NCBI GenBank assembly: GCA_046295975.1
Contig: JBKBMG010000030.1
Span: forward strand, 1 to 64,000
Direction of reading: 5' to 3'
DNA length: 64,000 nt
Origin: UBA2357 sp046295975
GTDB taxonomy: Bacteria; Pseudomonadota; Gammaproteobacteria; Burkholderiales; Rhodocyclaceae
The notes below the pieces were generated by a model, which saw only the letters and a program-made list of their open reading frames with translations, had not been told where the DNA came from and ran no database searches. Of the stretch, positions 34,192 to 43,319 are shown piece after piece. Numbering within the stretch: position 1 is the stretch's first letter; the number at the start of each line of letters is the position of its first letter. The translations under genes were made by a program, and so were the position numbers.

Positions 34192-34206
34192 TGTAGTTTT
34201 ACTACA
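34192..34206. promoter_or_regulatory. Palindromic operator candidate, copy 2 (enolase side)
   Basis: TGTAGTTTTACTACA is a perfect palindrome of 6-bp arms around TTT, 60 bp upstream of the enolase start. It matches the copy at 33873-33887 in reverse orientation. Confidence 0.5.
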
Positions 34207-34266
34207 CTCATCCCAGTCGTATGCCGACCGTACGCCCGCCCATTCTCTTTATGGCGAGACACCACG

Positions 34267-35550
34267 ATGTACAAGATTCTGTCAATTGAAGCCCTGGAAA
34301 TCCTCGATTCGCGTGGCAACCCCACCTTGCAGGCAAGCGTGCATCTCGCGTCCGGCCATGTCGGCCGCGCTGCGGTGCCGTCCGGCGCCTCGACCGGCGC
34401 GCGCGAAGCGCTGGAACTACGGGACGGCGACCCGGCGCGCTATGGAGGCAAGGGCGTGCTGAAGGCGTGCGAACACGTCGAGGGGCCGATTGCCGATGCG
34501 CTGATCGGCCTGGACGCCGGCGACCAGGCCGCCATCGACGACACCCTGCTTGAACTCGACGGCACGCCGGGGAAGTCGCGCTTGGGGGCCAATGCCCTCC
34601 TGGCGGTGTCGCTTGCCACGGCGCATGCGGCAGCGGCCGCCGCCGGCATGCCGCTCTACCGCCTGCTGCGTGACGCCGCAGCCGATTTCGTGCTGCCGGT
34701 ACCGCTGATGAACGTGATCAACGGTGGCGCGCATGCGAACAACCGCCTCGATTTCCAGGAATGCATGATCGTGCCCCACGGCTTCGCCTGCTTCGGCGAA
34801 GCCTTGCGCGCCGGAACCGAGGTGTTCCAGGCTCTGCGCCGCGTGCTCGACGAACGCGGTCTGCCAACGACGGTGGGCGATGAAGGCGGCTTTGCCCCGG
34901 ATCTGACCGGCACTCGCGAAGCGCTCGACCTGATTCTGTGCGCGATCGAACGCGCCGGCTACCGCCCGGACAGCCAGATCTCGCTGGCGCTCGATTGCGC
35001 CGCATCGACGCTTTACCACGATGGCCGCTATGTGCTGGCAGGCGAAGCGCAGCATTTCGGTCGCGCCGACTTCGTGGGCCATCTCGCCGAGCTGGTGGGT
35101 GACTACCCCATCCTCAGCATCGAGGACGGCATGGCTGAAGACGACTGGACCGGCTGGGGGTGTCTGAGCGATCGTCTCGGCCGTCGCATCCAGCTGGTGG
35201 GCGACGACGTGTTCGTCACCGATACCGGGTTGCTGACGCGCGGCATCGCCGATGGGGTGGCCAACGCAATCCTGATCAAACCCAATCAGGTCGGCACCCT
35301 CACCGAGGCGCTTGCGGCGGTGACCCTGGCACGCGGCGCCGGTTACGCGGCCATCCTCTCCCACCGTTCCGGGGAAACCGGCGATACCAGTATTGCCGAC
35401 CTGGCCGTCGCCACGGCCTGCGGCCAGATCAAGACCGGCTCGGTCAGCCGCTCGGACCGCGTCGAAAAGTACAATCGCCTGCTCGCGATCGAGCGCGAAC
35501 TGGCTGGCAGCGCGCGCTTTGCCGGCACCGCTGCGTTTCGCGCGGTGTGA
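34267..35550 (+). CDS. eno: Enolase
   Basis: 428 residues, full length. All catalytic and magnesium-binding segments of enolase are present: VPSGASTG (mobile loop Ser), GGAHANNRLDFQE, TTVGDEGGFAP (general acid region Glu), ALDCAAS (Asp), SIEDGMAEDDW (Glu), GDDVFVTD (Asp), ILIKPNQVGTLTE (catalytic Lys) and SHRSGETGDT. It interconverts 2-phosphoglycerate and phosphoenolpyruvate. Unlike the usual housekeeping eno it is not next to pyrG or kdsA and stands alone, with its own palindromic operator upstream. It is plausibly a second, conditionally expressed copy (inference). ATG 34267 is the start aligned with family N termini (MYKILSIEALEILDSRGNPT). Confidence 0.93.
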   Translation: MYKILSIEALEILDSRGNPTLQASVHLASGHVGRAAVPSGASTGAREALELRDGDPARYGGKGVLKACEHVEGPIADALIGLDAGDQAAIDDTLLELDGTPGKSRLGANALLAVSLATAHAAAAAAGMPLYRLLRDAAADFVLPVPLMNVINGGAHANNRLDFQECMIVPHGFACFGEALRAGTEVFQALRRVLDERGLPTTVGDEGGFAPDLTGTREALDLILCAIERAGYRPDSQISLALDCAASTLYHDGRYVLAGEAQHFGRADFVGHLAELVGDYPILSIEDGMAEDDWTGWGCLSDRLGRRIQLVGDDVFVTDTGLLTRGIADGVANAILIKPNQVGTLTEALAAVTLARGAGYAAILSHRSGETGDTSIADLAVATACGQIKTGSVSRSDRVEKYNRLLAIERELAGSARFAGTAAFRAV

Positions 35551-35587
35551 CGGGGGGCCAAGCCGATACCGTGTGACCCGAGCGGGA

Positions 35588-37375
35588 TCAGGAGATCGCC
35601 AGGCCGAATCGGCGGATCAGGTCCAGCACCACGCCGTTGGTCCAGCCGAAGCCCTCCTGCACCGGGTACTCGCCGCCTCCCACGGGTTGGCTCGGGTTGC
35701 AGACGTCGTACTTCTCCATGAGCTTCCCAGTGCGGCGGAATTCCCGCTCGACCAGTGCGACGAAGCGGCTGGCAACCTCGCGCGCCAGTGCGTCATGGCC
35801 ATGCGCGTGCAGGCCAGTGGCCACCACCCACTGCAGCGGCGCCCAACCGTTGGGGCTGTCCCATTGCTGCCCCGACCGCCGCAGCGTGGTGACAACCCCG
35901 CCCGGTCGCAGGAAGCGCTGTTCGATATTGGCGGCCATGGCCTCGCTGTGCCGCGCATCCGCCACACCGTAGGCAAGCGGATAGGCGCCAGCGAGCGTCC
36001 AGTGTGGACTGCGCGCCGCCGCCCGCCAGTCGTAGTCGAACCACCATCCGGCGGCTGGATCGTGGCACAGGCGGGTCAAGGCTTCGCGGCGTGCCACCGC
36101 CGCGGCGGCATAGCTGCGGGCTCGTCCGGGGGCGGTCGCGAACAGCCAGCGGCCAAGCTGCGCTTCCATGTCGTAGAGCAGGCTGTTGAGGTCGACCGGG
36201 AGCAGATACGTGCAGCGGATGGTGGCCAGCCCCATTGCTGCGTCCGCGTGTCCGCCGCTCACCGTGACGGCTCCAGCGGGAGGACGCGGCCCACCGTGCC
36301 CCGCCTGCACATCCCACACACCCACCTCATCGGCCAGCCAGCGGCTGCTGAAATCCCAGCCGGACTCGGCACCCGCACGCAGGTTGCGGAACAGTTCGGC
36401 GCGCCGCGACGGTGCAACGTGCGCCAGGAGGTCCACGTCCTCGGCATACGATTCCTCGCGCGGGCCATCATGGTCGTCCCAGTACCGGTTGAGCACCGTC
36501 CCGCCGACGGCGACGGTGCGCCGCCAGGCCTGTGGCGCATCGGCCGGTCGCGCCATCCACCAGCGGTATTCGCGCTCCAACTGCGGCACGTAGGGCATGA
36601 CCGCATCCGTACCCCGGGCACGCTCCAGCAACTGCAGCATGGCGCCGAACATCGGCGGCTGGGAGCGGCCCAGCAGGTAGCGGCGGTTGCCGTTGGGCAC
36701 GTGGCCGAAACGGTCGATCAGCCAGGCGAAGTTGCGCACCATGTCTTCGACCAGATCCAGTCGGCCATCCCGCACCAGGCCGAGCGAGGTGAAGTAGCTG
36801 TCCCAGTAGTAGATCTCGCGAAAGCGCCCGCCGGGCACGACGAAGGGCGCCGGCAACCCGATCAGGGTACTGCGGGCGTCGTCGTGCGCCACCGACGCCG
36901 GCCGGCGCGTCAATGCCGGCCACAGACTGGCGATGTAGGCCGTCAGGGCAGACGGGGCGGAACGAGGCACGTCGACCTCGGCGCACCGCGGCGCATCCCG
37001 CCCTTCCCCACTCACGTCCAGGCGTTCGCCGTGCTCCCCCCCCCCGGCCGGGGCCGGCAGTTCGAAATGGTGTTCGACGAAGTGCCGCACCACGTCACGG
37101 AACGCCGCCTCGACGCGCGCCGGGTCGCCGCGCACCACGCAGTCGGGGAAAGTCTTGGAGTCCGGAAAGACGCGCGCAAGTTGTACGGCCTGGAACAGCG
37201 CGCCCTGGGTCAGGAGGGAGGCGGTTGCCGCGATATCTTCGGCCCCGCCTCTGAGCTTGGCCACACTTCCGCGCTTGGCCACACTTCTGCTCCCGACCTC
37301 GGCACCGGCTTCGGCCTCGGTCACAGGTTTGGGCGCCTGCCGCGCGGAAACCGCCGTGGGGTCGTACCTGCTCAT
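35588..37375 (-). CDS. treF: Trehalase (GH37)
   Basis: 595 residues. GH37 signature 1, PGGRFREIYYWDSYFTSLGL, lies near residue 175 and signature 2, QWDSPNGWAPLQW, near 490. These carry the catalytic acids' neighbourhood. Also VPNGNRRYLLGRSQPP. It hydrolyses trehalose to two glucose molecules. The N-terminal 60 residues lack a signal peptide and contain short repeats (SVAKRGSVAKLRGG), so a cytoplasmic TreF-like enzyme is more likely than periplasmic TreA. It follows the MFS gene by 43 bp and presumably shares its LacI-controlled promoter. Converges with enolase. Confidence 0.9.
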   Translation of the reverse strand: MSRYDPTAVSARQAPKPVTEAEAGAEVGSRSVAKRGSVAKLRGGAEDIAATASLLTQGALFQAVQLARVFPDSKTFPDCVVRGDPARVEAAFRDVVRHFVEHHFELPAPAGGGEHGERLDVSGEGRDAPRCAEVDVPRSAPSALTAYIASLWPALTRRPASVAHDDARSTLIGLPAPFVVPGGRFREIYYWDSYFTSLGLVRDGRLDLVEDMVRNFAWLIDRFGHVPNGNRRYLLGRSQPPMFGAMLQLLERARGTDAVMPYVPQLEREYRWWMARPADAPQAWRRTVAVGGTVLNRYWDDHDGPREESYAEDVDLLAHVAPSRRAELFRNLRAGAESGWDFSSRWLADEVGVWDVQAGHGGPRPPAGAVTVSGGHADAAMGLATIRCTYLLPVDLNSLLYDMEAQLGRWLFATAPGRARSYAAAAVARREALTRLCHDPAAGWWFDYDWRAAARSPHWTLAGAYPLAYGVADARHSEAMAANIEQRFLRPGGVVTTLRRSGQQWDSPNGWAPLQWVVATGLHAHGHDALAREVASRFVALVEREFRRTGKLMEKYDVCNPSQPVGGGEYPVQEGFGWTNGVVLDLIRRFGLAIS

Positions 37376-37418
37376 ATCGGCTCACCATGAAGTGCATGCG
37401 TGTAGAAGTCCGGTGGGC

Positions 37419-38588
37419 TTACGCGGCCCCCGCCCGGGACGACTCGACCGTCGCCGGTGTCGAACCAGGGGTCTTTCTCAGCACCCGCGCCTGCCACGCC
37501 ATGAGGACCGCCACCACGGCAAGTGCGGCGATGACCGCGGCCAGCGACAGGCGGGTTGCGACCTGCGCGAGCAGCAAGGGGCCGAACAGCCCACCCACTG
37601 CGCCCAGGGCAAACACCCGTGCCAATGCCTCGCCACCGATGCGCCCGGCCGCCGAGAACAGCACCGGCGCGATCGCGGCCAACCCCAGCCCGCTCACGAT
37701 CAGCGCACCCAACGCCACCGCCAGGCTGCCGATCGCCGCCGCGCCGAGCAACGCGAGTGCGCAGGCCAGCGCGCCCGACACCACCACACGCGCCGGACCC
37801 AACCATGACACCAACGCATCGGTGGCGAACCGGCCAAGCGCCATCGCCCCGGCAAAGAGAGCCAGCCCCAGGCCGGCTACCCCGGCATCGGCCTGTAGTG
37901 ACTGGTGCAGGTAGATCACCGACCAGCCCATGATGCCGCTCTCCACCACCGCGTGGCAGGCGGTCACGATACCCAGCGAAACCCATGCGGGATCGACCGG
38001 TGGGCGCACGGTCGTGGCAGCATCTTCCAGCGGCGCGCGCGGCAACGCACCGGCCGCATGGCGGTGCAACACCCCGACCAGCAAGGCCACCAGCGCCATG
38101 TGCGCCTCCAGCGACATGCCGGTGGTGGCGATCACGCCGCTGGCGAAGGCCGAAGCCATGCTGCCAATGTAGAAGGTGGCGTGCAGGCGCCCCATCATCC
38201 GCACCCCGCGGTGCAGTTCCCATTGCGCCGCCTGGTGGTTCACCGCCACCCCGACGCCGTTGTAGAGCACCGCCTGAACGAACATGCCGGCGAGCAGGCC
38301 GGGCAGCCCCGGCAACCAGGGTATCAGCGCCGTCACCAAGGCGCCCAGGGTGCCGAGCCGCCTCAGCATCGTCCTGCTGCCCCAATGCGTCAGCACCCAG
38401 CGGTTCACCGGGTAAGCCATCACGCCACCCAGCCCGGCGGCAAACAGCACCCATCCCCAGGTGCCGGCGTGCAGCGCCCAACGCAGCTCGAACTCGGGCT
38501 GGCGCGCCACCAGCACGCTGCCCACCGCGCCGAGCGCGGCGAAACCGTTGACCATCGCCCACAACGGGCGGGACGAGGGCGGGTGCAT
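37419..38588 (-). CDS. MFS transporter in trehalose/alpha-glucoside locus
   Basis: About 389 residues and 12 membrane segments, with MFS elements such as GWVLFAAGLGGVMAYPVNRW and an RFATDALVSWLGPARVVV loop 8-9-type motif. Start ATG 38588 follows AGGAG at 38595-38599 (reverse). Upstream in-frame codons run through the operator and are excluded. It resembles YbjJ-like MFS proteins of unknown substrate. The palindrome CCAAAGCGCTTTGG, 58 bp upstream, places it and the trehalase under the LacI regulator. It might export or import a sugar. Confidence 0.78.
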   Translation of the reverse strand: MHPPSSRPLWAMVNGFAALGAVGSVLVARQPEFELRWALHAGTWGWVLFAAGLGGVMAYPVNRWVLTHWGSRTMLRRLGTLGALVTALIPWLPGLPGLLAGMFVQAVLYNGVGVAVNHQAAQWELHRGVRMMGRLHATFYIGSMASAFASGVIATTGMSLEAHMALVALLVGVLHRHAAGALPRAPLEDAATTVRPPVDPAWVSLGIVTACHAVVESGIMGWSVIYLHQSLQADAGVAGLGLALFAGAMALGRFATDALVSWLGPARVVVSGALACALALLGAAAIGSLAVALGALIVSGLGLAAIAPVLFSAAGRIGGEALARVFALGAVGGLFGPLLLAQVATRLSLAAVIAALAVVAVLMAWQARVLRKTPGSTPATVESSRAGAA

Positions 38589-38645
38589 GAAGACTCCTGA
38601 CGAACAGAGAGACGGCGGAGAAGTCGGGCTGGAACAGCAACGAGC

Positions 38646-38659
38646 CCAAAGCGCTTTGG
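38646..38659. promoter_or_regulatory. LacI-family operator upstream of MFS/trehalase
   Basis: CCAAAGCGCTTTGG is a perfect palindrome with the central CG of LacI-family operators. It matches two sites upstream of the LacI gene at 45146 and 45168. It sits between the stop of the ATPase gene and the MFS start. Confidence 0.75.
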
Positions 38660-38715
38660 ATTTCAGTCGATCGCATGTGCCTGCGGCCAGGGGCATCACC
38701 CATGGTGGTCGGTAC

Positions 38716-39897
<1,182 letters not shown>

Positions 39898-39900
39898 GAT

Positions 39901-40746
39901 TCAGCCCTTGACCGCGCCAGCGGTCAGGCCGCTGACGATGCGTTTCTGGAATATCAGCACAAGGCCGATGATTGGCAGCGTCACCACCACCGAGGCGGCC
40001 ATGATGGCCCCCCATGGCAGTTCGTACTGCGATGCCCCCTGCATCAGCGCAATGGCCACCGGCACGGTGCGGTTCTCGGTGGACAGCACGAAGGTGAGCG
40101 CGAACATGAACTCGTTCCAGGCGCCGATGAAGGACAGCAACCCGGTGGTCACCAGCGCCGGTCCGAGAATCGGCGCGAACACGCGGGTAATGATCACCCA
40201 CAGGCTGGCGCCATCGACGATGGCGGCCTCCTCCAGTTCGACCGGAAGGTTGCGCATGAAGGTCGTGAGCACCCAGATGGTGAACGGCAGCGAGAAGGTC
40301 GCGTAGGACAGCACCAACGCGCCGAGCGAGTCGTAAAGGCCGAGGAAGCGCACCAACTCGAACATGCCCGACAGCACCGCGACCTGCGGGAACATGGACA
40401 CACACAAGACGGTGAACAGGATTGCACGCTGGCCGCGGAAGCGGATGCGCGCCAGCGCAAAGGCTCCGGTGATCGATACCAGCAGGCAGATGCCGACCGT
40501 CACCGTGGCCACCACCACGGAATTGAGCAGGCTGCGCGCCACGCCGTTGTTCACCAGCGCGGTGACGTAGTTGTCCCAATTGAAGGTGGTGGGCAGGTAG
40601 TACGGCAGGAACAGCTCCTGCCCACTGCGCAGGGACGTCAGGATCGCGTAGTAGAACGGAAACACGCACACCACCACCGCCACCGCTGCAGCGGCGTAGA
40701 TCCACATCAGCGAGCCAATGCGGCGTTGCTTGCGGGTGAGCTTCAT
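39901..40746 (-). CDS. Sugar ABC importer permease 2 (MalG-like)
   Basis: 281 residues, six membrane segments. It begins MKLTRKQRRIGSLMWIYAAA. The EAA loop reads LEEAAIVDGASLWVIITRVFAPILGP. The ATG overlaps the stop of permease 1 (ATGA), so they are coupled. A much longer in-frame reading is out of phase with permease 1 and not real. Forms the membrane channel with permease 1. Confidence 0.92.
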   Translation of the reverse strand: MKLTRKQRRIGSLMWIYAAAAVAVVVCVFPFYYAILTSLRSGQELFLPYYLPTTFNWDNYVTALVNNGVARSLLNSVVVATVTVGICLLVSITGAFALARIRFRGQRAILFTVLCVSMFPQVAVLSGMFELVRFLGLYDSLGALVLSYATFSLPFTIWVLTTFMRNLPVELEEAAIVDGASLWVIITRVFAPILGPALVTTGLLSFIGAWNEFMFALTFVLSTENRTVPVAIALMQGASQYELPWGAIMAASVVVTLPIIGLVLIFQKRIVSGLTAGAVKG

Positions 40747-41804
40747 GACCGCTTCTCCTTCGGCTCGGCAAAGCGGCCGACGCGCAGGAACACCGCCGCC
40801 ACGCCCGCCACCATCATGAAGACCAGTACCGACGCGGCGGAGCCCACACCCATGTCCTGATAGGCCACCATCTGGTCGCGGGCGTAGCCGGACACCGAGA
40901 TCGTCGCCTCGCTGTTGGAGGTGAGCACGTAGATCAGGTCGAACACCCGCAGCGCGTCCATGGTGCGGAAGATCAGCGCCACGATCATCGCCGGAAAGAT
41001 CAGCGGCAAGGTGACGCGGCGGAAGCGCTGCCAGGCGTTGGCCCCATCCACGCGGGCCGCCTCGTAGAGATCGGACGGCACCATCTGCAACGCAGCCAGC
41101 AGCATCAAGGCCATGAAGGGCACGGTCTTCCAGACGTCGGCCAGCACCACCGCCCACATCGACAAGCCGGGGTCGGCAATCCACGCCAGCGGCGCATCGA
41201 TCAGGCCGACGCGCCGCAGCAGGTCGTTGATGGTTCCGTACTGGTCGTGGAACATCCAGCTGAACATCTTGGCGGTGACGATGGTCGGGATCGCCCACGG
41301 CACCAGGATGGCGGCGCGCACCAGGCCCTGGCCGCGGAACTTCTGGTTCATGAGCAGGGCCAGCGCCATACCGAACGCCAGCTCCAGCGACACCGACACG
41401 AAGGTAAACCACAAGGTGTTGCGCACCGCCCGCCACCATACCGGGTCGGCAAGCACGCCGTGGGCTTCGCCATCGATCATCTCGAGGTAGTTCGCCAGGC
41501 CGATCAGGACGTATTCGTCCGGCGCATCGAGCCGCACGTCGGTAAAGCTGTAGAACAGCGTGCGCAGCAACGGCCAGCCCGCCACCCCTGCCAGCAGCAA
41601 CAGCGTCGGCGCCACCAGCAGCCACGCCGAACGGCTGCGGCGAACCTGCAGGCTGCGCTTGCGCCCGCGGCCGGCGGCCGGCGCCGCCACGGCAGTTGCG
41701 GTACCGACCGACCGCGGCGTGGTGTGGGGCGCTGGCGTCGATATGGTATTCGGATTCAAGGCATCGCTCCTGTACTTGGGCAGACCGTCCGCCAGACCCG
41801 GCAT
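40743..41804 (-). CDS. Sugar ABC importer permease 1 (MalF-like)
   Basis: 353 residues. A basic, Pro/Ala-rich N-terminal region of about 55 residues precedes six to seven membrane segments. EAA loop: DLYEAARVDGANAWQRFRRV. ATG 41804 comes immediately after the binding-protein stop (TAAATG). The N-terminal extension is longer than usual and a later start is possible, but no better site was seen. Confidence 0.9.
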   Translation of the reverse strand: MPGLADGLPKYRSDALNPNTISTPAPHTTPRSVGTATAVAAPAAGRGRKRSLQVRRSRSAWLLVAPTLLLLAGVAGWPLLRTLFYSFTDVRLDAPDEYVLIGLANYLEMIDGEAHGVLADPVWWRAVRNTLWFTFVSVSLELAFGMALALLMNQKFRGQGLVRAAILVPWAIPTIVTAKMFSWMFHDQYGTINDLLRRVGLIDAPLAWIADPGLSMWAVVLADVWKTVPFMALMLLAALQMVPSDLYEAARVDGANAWQRFRRVTLPLIFPAMIVALIFRTMDALRVFDLIYVLTSNSEATISVSGYARDQMVAYQDMGVGSAASVLVFMMVAGVAAVFLRVGRFAEPKEKRS

Positions 41805-43103
41805 TTACCGCCAGTCGCGCCCCTTGAGCCGGTTAAGGCGGCTTTCGAGATCGGCAACCGCACGCGCACCGTCGGAGCGCCCGCTCAACACGTCGTAGGT
41901 GGCGTTCCAGATCGCATTGGACACCCGCGGGTACTGCCCACGCGTGGGCGTGGAGGGACGTGCCACGGCGGCGTCGAAGACCTCCTTGAGCACGGCGAGA
42001 TGCGGGCCCTTCTCACGCACCTCGGCATCGTCATAGACGTCGAGACGCGCGGGCGACACACCCATGAGCATGAAGTAGCGCTTCTGCGTTTCGAAGTCCG
42101 AGAGCATGCGCACCAGCGCCACCGCCGCATCGGGCACCGTGGTATTGACGTTCACCGCCCACTGCCAGCCACCCAGGGCGGCGGCATGGCGCCCGTCTCC
42201 GCCTTCGGTTTCGCCGCGCGGTACCGGAATGATGCCGACCTTGCCCTTCACCGGGCTATTGTCTTCCTGGCTGAGCAGATAGGCGTACGGCCAGTTGCGC
42301 ATGAAGACCGCGTCGCCGTTCTGGAACACCGCACGCGCCTCTTCTTCCTGGTAGCCGAGTACGCCACGCGGCGCAATGCGGTCGATCCAGCCCGCGGCCA
42401 GGTCGAGTGCCGCCGCGGCCTGAGGATTGTTCACCGTCACCCTGCCCTCGGCGCCGACGAAACTGCCGCCACCATGCGACGCCACCAGTTCGACCGCCAC
42501 GCAGGTCAACCCCTCGTAGGCCTTGCCCTGCAGCACCAGGCCGTGGAGGTTGCGATGTCCGGCCTCGCGCTCGGCGGCCTGGATGCGCTCGGCGATGCGG
42601 GCGAGTTCAGCCCAGGTCTGCGGCGGCTGCTCACCATGCTTTTCCAGCAGATCGCTGCGGTAGAACATCACCCCGGCGTCGATGAAGCTGGGCACACCCT
42701 TGATGCGCCCGTCGACCACGTTGTTGCGCCACGCGGACGCAAAGAAAGCCGGCTCGAGATCGGCCACCGCGTCGGTCAGGTCGAGCAGATGGCGGTCGAT
42801 CACCCCCGGCCACACCACGTCCATCGCGAACACGTCCACGACATTGCTGGCACGCGTGGCAAAGATCTGTTGCAGCGTCGCGAGCTTCTCGTCGGACGCC
42901 GCGGGCATGTCGATGAACTGCAGGGTATGCGGTGTCTCGGCCTCGAAGCGCTGCTTGATGTAGTCGCAGAAGCTGCGCACGGTGGCGCCACTGCCGCATT
43001 CCATCTTCACCGTGTCGGCGTGGGCCGGCAGGAGCGCGCCGCAAGCGACCAATGCGGCGGCAAGGCGGGTTCCGAACCGGGTTCCGAGGTTGATCCATTT
43101 CAT
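41805..43103 (-). CDS. Periplasmic sugar-binding protein of the ABC importer
   Basis: 432 residues. Start ATG 43103 with AGGAGACAG just upstream. Signal peptide up to LLPAHA. Family-1 extracellular solute-binding fold with LATLQQIFATRASNVVDVFAMDV, GVPSFIDAGVMFYRSDLLEK and a C-terminal GQYPRVSNAIWNATYDVLSG. Captures an alpha-glucoside such as trehalose or sucrose (inferred from gene context). Upstream in-frame codons pass into the intergenic repeat and are excluded. Confidence 0.9.
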   Translation of the reverse strand: MKWINLGTRFGTRLAAALVACGALLPAHADTVKMECGSGATVRSFCDYIKQRFEAETPHTLQFIDMPAASDEKLATLQQIFATRASNVVDVFAMDVVWPGVIDRHLLDLTDAVADLEPAFFASAWRNNVVDGRIKGVPSFIDAGVMFYRSDLLEKHGEQPPQTWAELARIAERIQAAEREAGHRNLHGLVLQGKAYEGLTCVAVELVASHGGGSFVGAEGRVTVNNPQAAAALDLAAGWIDRIAPRGVLGYQEEEARAVFQNGDAVFMRNWPYAYLLSQEDNSPVKGKVGIIPVPRGETEGGDGRHAAALGGWQWAVNVNTTVPDAAVALVRMLSDFETQKRYFMLMGVSPARLDVYDDAEVREKGPHLAVLKEVFDAAVARPSTPTRGQYPRVSNAIWNATYDVLSGRSDGARAVADLESRLNRLKGRDWR

Positions 43104-43197
43104 TGTGTCTGTCTCCTTCTCTTCGGTGCTATGGACGGGGTCGCCAGTGACGCCCCTGGAACAGCTGCTTGTTGGCCCGCCAATCAATTGCGCCACA

Positions 43198-43287
43198 CCG
43201 TTCGACCTGAGCGCATCAAAGGGCCTGGGCTTCGATCGCGCTCCGACAGGCCCGTCCCGAGCCTGTCGTGGGGCTCAGCCCGGACGG
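43198..43287. repeat. Nested inverted repeat between GH13 and binding-protein genes
   Basis: Outer arms CCGTTCGACCTGAGC (43198-43212) and GCTCAGCCCGGACGG (43273-43287) pair at 12 of 15 positions. Inner arms CGACAGGC and GCCTGTCG pair perfectly. It resembles a degenerate copy of the palindromic intergenic repeats built from CCTGAGC and CGACAGG units common in high-GC proteobacteria. It may act as a 3' hairpin after the GH13 gene. Confidence 0.5.
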
Positions 43288-43319
43288 TATTGGATGGCCG
43301 GATCAATTGGCGTACCGGG

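Larger units (their letters stand above)
33762..34266. other. 505-bp divergent regulatory region between fecI operon and enolase
   Basis: No gene was recognised. It is less GC-rich than its surroundings, especially 33775-33835. It holds a Fur-like box (33797-33815) and two copies of one palindrome (33873-33887 and 34192-34206). The stretch 33890-34190 shows nothing further that I can name. Confidence 0.6.

Noticed and set aside
39901..41625. Minus-strand reading of 574 codons that would fuse both permeases
   Set aside because: Its first half is out of frame with permease 1, which has clear motifs. Only the part from ATG 40746 is real.
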